Positions 58,113 to 64,000 of a DNA stretch of 64,000 bases are shown here, one piece after another. Under the pieces are notes generated by a model. The model saw only the letters and a list, made by a program, of their open reading frames with translations, was not told the origin of the DNA and searched no databases. Source of the stretch: Scatomorpha merdigallinarum. Lineage in GTDB: Bacteria > Bacillota > Clostridia > Oscillospirales > Oscillospiraceae. A program made the position numbers and the translations under genes. The stretch spans positions 1 to 64,000 of the forward strand of contig DVJA01000019.1 of NCBI GenBank assembly GCA_018710885.1, read 5' to 3'. Position 1 is the first letter of the stretch. Each line of letters starts with the position of its first letter.

Positions 58113-58522
58113 CAGCGTCCGTGTTTCTCGGCATACATGGCGGCGGCTTCTGATTCTGAGCCTAGCTCGGCTGCCATTTCATGAAATTCCAGTATTTCTC
58201 TCGAATGTATCAGCGCAGCCTGCACGGCTCTGAACTTCTCCTCAAGCTGCTGGACATGTTTGCGGCAAAAGTCCCGCCTCCGGCACAGGCTGTCATCTCC
58301 CTGACGTACCAGCGACATGAAATCCCGCATCTCTTTTATTTTCAGGCCGGCCTGTTTGAAGCACTCTATCAGCTCCAGCGCATACAGGTCCCTCTCGCTG
58401 AACTCGCGGTAACCCGAATGGCGCCGGTTCAGTTCCGGAAGCAGACCCTCGTTGTCATAGTATCTCAGAGTGGAAATTGACAGTCCCGTCATTTGCGAGA
58501 CCTGTTTTATGGTATAGCCCAC
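58112..58522 (-). CDS. MerR-family regulator
   Basis: 136 residues from GTG 58522, six bases after GGGAGGT. HTH and wing: YTIKQVSQMTGLSISTLRYYDNEGLLPELNRRHSGYREFSERDLYALELIECFKQAGLKIKEMRDF. A coiled coil follows. No metal-type cysteines at the end. It faces a flavoprotein gene with a MerR-type promoter, its likely target. Confidence 0.93.
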   Translation of the reverse strand: MGYTIKQVSQMTGLSISTLRYYDNEGLLPELNRRHSGYREFSERDLYALELIECFKQAGLKIKEMRDFMSLVRQGDDSLCRRRDFCRKHVQQLEEKFRAVQAALIHSREILEFHEMAAELGSESEAAAMYAEKHGR

Positions 58523-58579
58523 GCCTACACCTCCCAAATTCAGTATAGGCTCACATTACCTGCTCCGTCAAGTTCAGTA

Positions 58580-58610
58580 TTGACTCTCAAGTTAACTTTA
58601 GAGTTATACT
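58580..58610 (+). promoter_or_regulatory. MerR-type promoter with palindrome in a 19-bp spacer
   Basis: TTGACT (58580-58585), 19-bp spacer, TATACT (58605-58610). The palindrome CTCTCAAGTTAACTTTAGAG (58584-58603) has one mismatched pair around the perfect AAGTTAACTT. Same design as 46629-46659 with a different operator sequence, so the two MerR proteins should not cross-talk. Confidence 0.85.
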
Positions 58611-58658
58611 TTCCACAGACAGTGTTTCTGTTAAAAAACGTTGACGGGAGATGTGCAG

Positions 58659-59243
58659 ATGAAAGTTTTGGGCATTAACGGCAGTGCTCGCAAAGACGGC
58701 AACACAGCTATGATTATACGCGCCGTCTTTTCCGAGCTTGAGAGGCACGGCATAGAAACCGAGCTTATTCAACTGACAGAAAAGGAGATTAAGCCTTGCC
58801 GGTTCTGTATGGTGCACAGCTGCATGGCATGTCAGGGCAAGAAGGCCTGTGTATTTAAGGGCGATGATTTCTGCGCGATTTATGAAAAAATCAAGTCTGC
58901 TGACGGCCTGATACTCGGCTCTCCGGTTTACGGCGCTGACATAACCGCAATTATGCGCAATTTTTTGGACCGTGTGGGCATGGTCAGCGTACTCAATCCT
59001 GAGATACTGCGTCACAAGGTAGGCGCTGCGGTGTCAGCCGTGCGCCGCTGCGGCGGCCTTACGACCGTAGACACGCTCAACCACCTTATGCTGTTCAAGG
59101 AAATGATAGTTGTCGGCTCTAACTATTGGAACATCGTTTATGGTAAAGACCCGGGAGACGTGCTGCACGATGAGGAAGGTATGGAAAACATGAGAAATCT
59201 CGGACAAAATATGGCCTGGCTGCTGAAAAAGCTCAATGGTTAA
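58659..59243 (+). CDS. NADPH-dependent FMN reductase/flavodoxin-family protein
   Basis: 194 residues from ATG 58659 (GGGAGATG upstream). KVLGINGSARKDGNTAMIIRAV is the FMN phosphate loop; CRFCMVHSCMACQGKKACVFKGDDF is a Cys-rich insertion found in iron-sulfur flavoproteins and related reductases; GLILGSPVYGADITAIMRNFLDRV completes the fold. It is likely an inducible oxidoreductase for stress or xenobiotics. Governed by the divergent MerR. Confidence 0.9.
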   Translation: MKVLGINGSARKDGNTAMIIRAVFSELERHGIETELIQLTEKEIKPCRFCMVHSCMACQGKKACVFKGDDFCAIYEKIKSADGLILGSPVYGADITAIMRNFLDRVGMVSVLNPEILRHKVGAAVSAVRRCGGLTTVDTLNHLMLFKEMIVVGSNYWNIVYGKDPGDVLHDEEGMENMRNLGQNMAWLLKKLNG

Positions 59244-59328
59244 GCCTTTATAGCAATATGTGCAAATCGCCGCCCGCGGCTTTCCGCTGAGCGGCGAAAA
59301 ATTTATTCGCTTTAAATCAAAAATGCTA

Positions 59329-59357
59329 TTGACAAATCGCCAGAGATTTGCTATTAT
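59329..59357 (+). promoter_or_regulatory. tRNA operon promoter
   Basis: TTGACA (59329-59334), 17-bp spacer, TATTAT (59352-59357), about 20 bp before the first tRNA. Confidence 0.82.
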
Positions 59358-59376
59358 AATCGTCGCCGGTGATCGC

Positions 59377-59452
59377 GCTGGTATAGCTCAGTCGGTAGAG
59401 CAGCTGATTTGTAATCAGCAGGTCGGGGGTTCGAGTCCGTCTACCAGCTCCA
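59377..59452 (+). tRNA. tRNA-Thr (anticodon TGT), CCA encoded
   Basis: 76 nt. Acceptor GCTGGTA pairs with TACCAGC, then T and CCA. Anticodon loop GATTTGTAATC gives TGT. TTCGAGTCC supplies the T arm. It shares a promoter with the tRNA-Tyr 37 bases downstream. Confidence 0.96.
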
Positions 59453-59489
59453 CTGATTGGCCACAACGTAAACCGGTTTAAGTAAATAT

Positions 59490-59574
59490 GGGGGTGTTCC
59501 CGAGTGGCCAAAGGGGACAGACTGTAAATCTGCTGGCAATGCCTACGGTGGTTCGAATCCACCCGCCCCCACCA
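59490..59574 (+). tRNA. tRNA-Tyr (anticodon GTA), CCA encoded
   Basis: 85 nt, with the long variable arm of type II tRNAs. Acceptor GGGGGTG pairs with CGCCCCC, then A and CCA. ACTGTAAAT gives anticodon GTA. A clear terminator begins right after it. Confidence 0.96.
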
Positions 59575-59575
59575 G

Positions 59576-59615
59576 AAAAAGTCCTGAAACCGAAACGTTT
59601 CAGGACTTTTTCTAT
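59576..59615 (+). terminator. Terminator of the tRNA operon
   Basis: AAAAAGTCCTGAAAC (59576-59590) and GTTTCAGGACTTTTT (59597-59611), loop CGAAAC. Confidence 0.92.
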
Positions 59616-59707
59616 TTCAGCCGGTGCGCCAACATCAGGATTGACGTCAGGCGCTCACGTTGGCACCCAACGCTATAATAATTGAAAATACGAAAGGCTG
59701 CGATGCT

Positions 59708-60856
59708 GTGGAGTGGTTTGAAAACAAGCTATCAGCTGAGAAATATACGCCTGTCACGCGCAGTCAGGCGCTCTGCGCGCTCGATTTCTGGCGCACGGCG
59801 CCCTTCTACTCGCCTTCGCCGCTGGTGAACCTGCGCGGCGCGGCAAGCGCGTTGGGGCTCGGCGAGGTGTATTTGAAGGACGAGGGCCGCCGTTTCGGCC
59901 CCGGAGCTTTCAAGCTCATGGGAGCGGGCTATGCCATGGCCAGGTCCCTCGGCGCCGGGAGCTGGGATGAGGCGGTGCATGCGAAACGCAAAACGTGCTT
60001 CTACACGGCCACGGACGGCAACCATGGCCGGGCAGTGGCCTGGTGCGCCTCGCGCTTCGGGCAGCGCGCGGCGGTGCTCATGCCCTCCGGCAGCGCCGAG
60101 GCGCGCCGCGCGGCCATAGCTGCCGAGGACGCTGACGTGACCGTCACCGATATGGGCTACGACGACTGCGTGCGCCGGGCCCGCGAGCTGGCCGGCGCGG
60201 ACCCAAACGGGATACTGTTGCAGGACACCACCCTGCCAGGTTACGAGACCCTGCCGCTCGAAATCATGCGCGGCTACGGCGCCATCGCGGCCGAGTTAGA
60301 AGAGCAGCTCCCCTGCGCTCCCACGCACGTGATACTCCAGGCGGGTGTTGGCTCGTTTGCCGGGGCGCTCTCGAGCGCGCTGGATGAGCTTTTCCCCCAA
60401 GCCGCGCCGGTGTTCCTCGTGACTGAGACGGCGGCGGCGCCCTGTCTAATGCTCTCGGCAGAGGCGGGTGAAACGCGGGCCTGCGCGGGCGAAATACGCA
60501 CCATCATGGCGGGGCTCGCCTGCGGTGAACCCTGCATTCCTGGGCTCCGGTCGCTTCTGGGACGTGCGCGGTTCTTCACAGCGCTGCCGGACATGTGGGC
60601 GGCTGAAGCCATGCGCGCTCTGGCGAGGCCACTTGATGGTGACGAAATAGTTGTGGCCGGAGAGTCCGGTGCAGCAGGTTTCGGGTTGCTGCTCGCGCTC
60701 ATGCGTGACGCCTCGCTCTCTCCACTCAGGGAGGCCGCCAGGCTGGGACCGGACAGCCGGGTGCTGGTTTTTAGCACAGAGACTGCAACTGACCCTATAA
60801 ACTACAAAAAAATTGTTGGAAACATTGCTAGACAGACTCCGTCTAAGGATGTATGA
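59708..60856 (+). CDS. Diaminopropionate ammonia-lyase-like PLP enzyme
   Basis: 382 residues from GTG 59708; AAAGG lies ten bases upstream, and the longer TTG frame at 59660 has no site. PLP Lys69 in RRFGPGAFKLMGAGYA matches the DpaL motif RFGxxAFK. Then ATDGNHGRAVAWCASRFG and VILQAGVGSFAGAL are fold-II features. DpaL turns 2,3-diaminopropionate into pyruvate and ammonia. It is somewhat shorter than usual (about 400), so a related substrate is possible. The next gene starts 21 bp later. Confidence 0.85.
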   Translation: MEWFENKLSAEKYTPVTRSQALCALDFWRTAPFYSPSPLVNLRGAASALGLGEVYLKDEGRRFGPGAFKLMGAGYAMARSLGAGSWDEAVHAKRKTCFYTATDGNHGRAVAWCASRFGQRAAVLMPSGSAEARRAAIAAEDADVTVTDMGYDDCVRRARELAGADPNGILLQDTTLPGYETLPLEIMRGYGAIAAELEEQLPCAPTHVILQAGVGSFAGALSSALDELFPQAAPVFLVTETAAAPCLMLSAEAGETRACAGEIRTIMAGLACGEPCIPGLRSLLGRARFFTALPDMWAAEAMRALARPLDGDEIVVAGESGAAGFGLLLALMRDASLSPLREAARLGPDSRVLVFSTETATDPINYKKIVGNIARQTPSKDV

Positions 60857-60877
60857 TACATAGAGAGGTGATCTTTC

Positions 60878-61534
60878 ATGGCCAATAACCGTAAAAAAGG
60901 GAGCCCGGCAGGCGTTATATTCGCCCTGCTGATGCTTATAGTAATAGTTATAGCTCTGGTGATAGTCCTGCGCTCCTGCGGCACCGGCGGGGAAGGCGGC
61001 AACACTACGCCTCCGGTGACAAACGCCGTCACCGATCCGTCCAACGAGCCCGCCTCCACTCCAAGCGGCGCCCAGGCTACGAGTACGCCGAGCGCAACTC
61101 CTTCCGCAACGCCTACTCCCACTGCCACACCGACCCCGACACCCACTCCGACTCCTACGCCCAGCGCTGTCGAGAGCAGCGGCTCTTTCCGCTCCGACAC
61201 CGGCACGCCGCTGAATATAGTCGTTGACTGGCAAATCTCCGGTTCCGGCAGCAGCGCCACTCTGCTCGTGACAGTATACGCCGAGAGCTACAGCCTGCAC
61301 AGTCAGGGCGCGTGGCACGCCGGCTGGCTCACAATAGGCGGCCAAACCTACTACTTTGACACCGAAGCCATCGACTACGACGGCAACACGCTTTCAACCA
61401 ATCTGCTCGGCACTGTCGCCGCCAGCATAGACACTGCGAACCTGCCCGCTACAGCCGAGCTGAGCTGGCACTTCCAGGGTTCCTATGGCGACACCGACCT
61501 TGAAACAATAACCGCGACCGGCACCATAGGCTAA
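60878..61534 (+). CDS. Anchored surface protein with a Thr/Pro linker
   Basis: 218 residues, GAGAGGTGAT upstream. Basic start, one membrane helix (about 12-32), a Ser/Thr/Pro linker with TPTPTPTPTP (about 45-100), then a beta-rich domain (about 100-218) of repeated TVYAESYSLH, GWLTIGGQTYYFDTE and AELSWHFQGSYG pieces. The layout equals that of the propeller protein at 3.5 kb. No family assigned; binding or adhesion is possible. Confidence 0.75.
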   Translation: MANNRKKGSPAGVIFALLMLIVIVIALVIVLRSCGTGGEGGNTTPPVTNAVTDPSNEPASTPSGAQATSTPSATPSATPTPTATPTPTPTPTPTPSAVESSGSFRSDTGTPLNIVVDWQISGSGSSATLLVTVYAESYSLHSQGAWHAGWLTIGGQTYYFDTEAIDYDGNTLSTNLLGTVAASIDTANLPATAELSWHFQGSYGDTDLETITATGTIG

Positions 61535-61537
61535 CGC

Positions 61538-61582
61538 AAAAAAGGGATACGAAACGCATGTGCGTTTCGTATCCCTTTTTGA
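61538..61582. terminator. Terminator after the anchored protein gene
   Basis: The arms 61538-61558 and 61561-61580 pair over about 20 bp with a 2-nt loop. Usable on both strands. Confidence 0.92.
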
Positions 61583-61592
61583 CTTTTCGCGC

Positions 61593-61799
61593 TCAGTCCG
61601 TGACCTCGTCGCGGGAGCGGAACAGCAGCGTGACGCACCAGAGCGCGGCCAGACCTACGAGGGTGTAGATGACGCGGCTGACAGTGGCGGTCTGACCGCC
61701 GAAGAGCCACGCGACAAGGTCAAAGCGGAACAGTCCGATGCTGCCCCAGTTGATACCACCGATGATGGCAAGCACGAGGGCAATACGGTCCATAATCAT
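61593..61799 (-). CDS. DUF378 family membrane protein
   Basis: 68 residues, AAGGAGG upstream of ATG 61799. Two membrane helices: DRIALVLAIIGGINWGSIGLF and VSRVIYTLVGLAALWCVTLLF, with INWG and the FDLVAWLFGG turn, exactly the DUF378 pattern. Function unknown. Confidence 0.93.
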   Translation of the reverse strand: MIMDRIALVLAIIGGINWGSIGLFRFDLVAWLFGGQTATVSRVIYTLVGLAALWCVTLLFRSRDEVTD

Positions 61800-61900
61800 G
61801 CCTTGCGGCCTCCTTTGCGTTTTCTCATGCCATAGCTTTACCCGGGCGCAGCCGTTTTATGCAATCGACAAAACTAGTGCTATAACGACTTTTTTCGCTC

Positions 61901-61929
61901 TTGAATTTTTTGCGCGCTCAAGCTATTAT
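61901..61929 (+). promoter_or_regulatory. Promoter of the candidate small RNA
   Basis: TTGAAT (61901-61906), 17-bp spacer, TATTAT (61924-61929). No plus-strand gene follows before a terminator at 62018-62050. Confidence 0.65.
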
Positions 61930-61935
61930 TTAAGC

Positions 61936-62050
61936 ACAGCTTATCCAATTGTTGACCGGCCCCCACCGGTCGGCATGCGGGGACCCGGCTCATATCTTTA
62001 TCCCACAACCCTGTCTTGGCGGGCTGCCCACGCGGCCCGCCGCCTTTTTA
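61936..62050 (+). ncRNA. Candidate free-standing small RNA, about 115 nt
   Basis: Bounded by the promoter at 61901-61929 and a terminator stem GGCGGGC/GCCCGCC (62018-62024 with 62035-62041) followed by T5. It folds at least one further stem, GACCGG-CCCCCA-CCGGTC (61954-61971), exposing a C-rich loop. No coding frame. SRP, tmRNA and RNase P hallmarks are not seen. Confidence 0.6.
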
Positions 62051-62055
62051 CGTGC

Positions 62056-62099
62056 AAAAACCGCCGCGTTTATTCTTTGTAACGCGGCGGTTTATTTTC
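62056..62099. terminator. Terminator of the DUF3795-like gene
   Basis: CCGCCGCGTT (62061-62070) and AACGCGGCGG (62081-62090), with A and T tracts on both sides. Confidence 0.88.
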
Positions 62100-62104
62100 A
62101 TCTT

Positions 62105-62950
62105 TTAATCGCGGGAGGCTATGTTTTTGAAGATGTTCGCGGTCCTCCAGAGATAGACCAATTTAAGGATGTCCAGGACAATCAGACTTATCGCTCCACC
62201 CAGCACAAAGAACAGGCCTACTATCACCGCAGCGAGCAAGGCGCCTCCCATAACTGCGATGCTTGCGTACACCTGCCACCGCCAGAGGCTCCTCCAGTTC
62301 CTACTGAGGCCATCGTCCACGCCTTCAAGCACATCGGCATGGCCGTTGTACTCGTTGTATATGCCTACAAGCGCCATTATGGCAGACGCAAGGCCTATTA
62401 TAAGTGCAAGCGTACCCTCGCCGCCGAGTACAATGATTTTCACTGCATCCAAAACGACGCACGCCAAAAGGAGCGCTCCCGCCTTGCGGTATCTCTCGCT
62501 CTCAGAGCGCAGTGCAAAAAGGATTGCGCCATAGCTGACGTTGTAGAGCAAAATTAGCGCTACTCCCGGCCAATACAGTTCCGGAACTGCCTCGAGGACA
62601 TAGTCGTTGCTGATTATCGTATGGATTATATTCGGTATCACCAGCCAGAAGAGCACGTTTAACCACTTGGCAAGCGGTTTGGCCCTGGCCGCTATCTGTT
62701 CTGCGCGCCGCGCCTCCTCTTCGCTCCGGCGTTGTCTCTCATCCGGGGCGCCGTCGCGCCTCGAATACAGTCCGCAGCGGTCGATAAGCGTACACGTCTC
62801 GCAGCTCTCGTGGCCCTTTGTGCGGCAACAGCGCGCGATCTCGCAGTTCCCGCTCCAGATTGCTCCCGGCCCGCTCTTGCAGCCAGGACAGCGCTGCTCT
62901 GTAAACTCCCGGCACTCCGCGCAGGATTTGCCGCAGTAGCTCTCTGCCAT
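62105..62950 (-). CDS. Cys-rich zinc-binding N-terminus fused to a membrane domain
   Basis: 281 residues from ATG 62950. The first 60 residues are cysteine-rich (YCGKSCAECREFTEQRCPGCKSG... CEIARCCRTKGHESCETCTLIDRCGLY), resembling DUF3795-type metal-binding modules. After a charged stretch come about five membrane helices (from about 100). The pairing suggests a membrane sensor or transport helper with a cytoplasmic metal site. No function known. Single gene. Confidence 0.72.
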   Translation of the reverse strand: MAESYCGKSCAECREFTEQRCPGCKSGPGAIWSGNCEIARCCRTKGHESCETCTLIDRCGLYSRRDGAPDERQRRSEEEARRAEQIAARAKPLAKWLNVLFWLVIPNIIHTIISNDYVLEAVPELYWPGVALILLYNVSYGAILFALRSESERYRKAGALLLACVVLDAVKIIVLGGEGTLALIIGLASAIMALVGIYNEYNGHADVLEGVDDGLSRNWRSLWRWQVYASIAVMGGALLAAVIVGLFFVLGGAISLIVLDILKLVYLWRTANIFKNIASRD

Positions 62951-63036
62951 GTCCCACACCCCCATATATTAATTTAAGTCCAGTTTAACATATAAAGATA
63001 TATGCGGCAATGAGCTTTTATATAAAATGCAAAATA

Positions 63037-63531
63037 TTATGTCCAGGGCTCCACGCTTCCATCGGATAGATCTGCCAGCAGATATTGCGTATAGCCCTCG
63101 GGACTTTCCGCTTCAAGTACCACTTTGTCGGGCTGCAGCAGAGAATCGCCGTCCAGCGTGATATAGCGCTCAATATCACTGTATCCCTGGGCGGCAAGGC
63201 GAGCCTCTACTTCGGCGACGGTGCATTGGGGCCAATGTGCCGCCGTCACGGCGATACCCGCCACCAGCACCAACACCATAGCGGCAAACTTGATCTTTCC
63301 GAGCCTGAACACCAGCAACGCAGCGAAGCGCCAGCGCAGTCTACCGGTGTCTTCGTCGTACATGGGCCTTGGCAGAAGAAAGAACACCGCCCAGAATGCT
63401 GTCAAATTGAACGCGAGACTGTTTATCGCGCCCGCGTAGACGCGCTCGTTTATAAGGTCACATACCAGACACACCGCCCCTACGAACAGTGCGTAGCACA
63501 CCGGGCTGAGCGCCCTTTTCAGAGTGTCCAC
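63037..63531 (-). CDS. Hypothetical membrane protein
   Basis: 164 residues from GTG 63531 (GGGGGAAAGG upstream). Three hydrophobic segments in the first 105 residues (CYALFVGAVCLVCDL, SLAFNLTAFWAVFFLL, FAAMVLVLVAGIAVTA), then a soluble domain of about 60 residues (VEARLAAQGYSDIERYITLDGD...) likely outside. No family recognised. Confidence 0.6.
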   Translation of the reverse strand: MDTLKRALSPVCYALFVGAVCLVCDLINERVYAGAINSLAFNLTAFWAVFFLLPRPMYDEDTGRLRWRFAALLVFRLGKIKFAAMVLVLVAGIAVTAAHWPQCTVAEVEARLAAQGYSDIERYITLDGDSLLQPDKVVLEAESPEGYTQYLLADLSDGSVEPWT

Positions 63532-63602
63532 AGCCTTTCCCCCTTTCCAAAGCAATTAACTCACCGCCGCCCCGGAAAGTCAAGAAAAGTCTATGTAAAA
63601 TG

Positions 63603-63645
63603 CAAAGGCCCTCCCGGACCAGCCGGGAGAGCCTTGCTGTTTTTA
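63603..63645 (-). terminator. Terminator of the malQ end
   Basis: AAAGGCCCTCCCGG (63604-63617) and CCGGGAGAGCCTT (63623-63635), with one mismatch; on the minus strand TTTGCATTTT follows. Confidence 0.78.
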
Positions 63646-64000
63646 TTCAGTCTTTGCCTTCGCCGCCACAGCCTTTTCCGGCGCGGGGCTTTGAGGGTTG
63701 AGACGCCCGTACATGCGGGTGTACTCGTATATCTTGCGGCACAGCTCCTCCGTGAGCTGGCCCGGCTGGAGTCGCCAGCGCCAGTTCCCTGTCGGGTTGC
63801 CCGGCTCGTTCATACGCGCCTCGGCGCCGAGGCCGAGATAGTCCTGAATCTGCGCGACGAAGAGATCGGCCACGCTGGACATGCCGCCGCGTATGAGGCC
63901 CCAGTTGATGCCCTCACGTGAATGCAGGCCCAGATAGCGGCGCGCGTACTGCGCGTCCGCGCGGGCGATCTTCTTCCACCACTGCATAACCGTCTCGTTG
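63643..64000 (-). CDS. malQ: 4-alpha-glucanotransferase, C-terminal end (partial)
   Basis: The frame enters from the right edge, giving at least 118 residues. SSVADLFVAQIQDYLGLGAEARMNEPGNPTGNWRWRLQPGQL is the conserved amylomaltase C-terminus, with the WRWR end. The enzyme rearranges malto-oligosaccharides (GH77). A short Ala/Lys-rich tail follows. The catalytic part lies outside the window. Confidence 0.93.
   Translation of the reverse strand, partial: NETVMQWWKKIARADAQYARRYLGLHSREGINWGLIRGGMSSVADLFVAQIQDYLGLGAEARMNEPGNPTGNWRWRLQPGQLTEELCRKIYEYTRMYGRLNPQSPAPEKAVAAKAKTE

Noticed and set aside
59377..59574. tRNA pair as an integration site
   Set aside because: No integrase, direct repeat of a tRNA end, or foreign-looking block follows.
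1..64000. CRISPR array, prophage, insertion sequence or rRNA genes
   Set aside because: No regularly spaced repeats, transposase, phage structural genes or rRNA sequence were seen in the window.

Overview
The window looks like a chromosomal piece of a moderately GC-rich anaerobic Clostridia member, most like a gut Oscillospiraceae-type organism. Reasons are strong AGGAGG ribosome-binding sites, near-consensus TTGACA/TATAAT promoters, RNase Y, long-form HPF, type III glutamine synthetase, a membrane pyrophosphatase end, EFR1 flavodoxin-ferredoxin proteins, 2-hydroxyacyl-CoA dehydratase subunits and tryptophanase. This placement is inference; no rRNA or phylogenetic marker set was searched.

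Layout. 0-8 kb: pyrophosphatase C-terminus, a MarR/degV divergent pair, DUF2461, a rhomboid-fold protein, an anchored PQQ-type propeller protein, and a YheO-type regulator divergent from an unusually long tryptophanase. 8-12.5 kb: GNAT, EFR1, RNHCP, MarR and a YtrA-type GntR-ABC operon. 12.5-21.4 kb: glycosidase-like protein, rpiB, PHP phosphatase, a hairpin-rich 0.8 kb island, two glycosyltransferases, rny and GIY-YIG. 21.4-46.2 kb: an accessory metabolic island with five aldo/keto reductases, two metallo-beta-lactamase-fold hydrolases, a second EFR1 protein, a flavodoxin lipoprotein, flavin reductase, DUF362, an old-yellow-enzyme-type reductase, Fe-alcohol dehydrogenase, MATE exporter, two exported esterase-like lipoproteins, two carboxylate-type permeases, IclR and two LysR regulators. 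46.2-55.8 kb: a MerR-controlled hydrolase, prmA, hpf, a two-subunit dehydratase operon, PadR/DUF1700, nadE, and a small locus resembling a type I toxin-antitoxin next to a 58-residue ribbon-helix-helix gene. 55.8-64 kb: glnN, a MerR-controlled flavoprotein, tRNA-Thr and tRNA-Tyr, a diaminopropionate ammonia-lyase homologue, small membrane proteins, a probable free-standing small RNA and the C-terminus of malQ.

How it fits together. The island reads as redox conversion and export of small carbonyl, enone or carboxylate compounds. The same 14-nt promoter core (CGGCATTGTAC followed by TTT or ATT) lies upstream of three of its operons (24.2, 35.2 and 36.7 kb), so the LysR at 23.3-24.1 kb probably runs a regulon here. 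A different shared motif links the second LysR (40.2 kb) to the reductase/dehydrogenase operon and to the hydrolase/permease operon. Two MerR genes each face a promoter with a 19-bp spacer holding a palindrome. The most unusual item is the 54.8-55.4 kb locus: a 29-codon ORF whose Shine-Dalgarno sequence is sealed in a hairpin, with a near-consensus antisense promoter.
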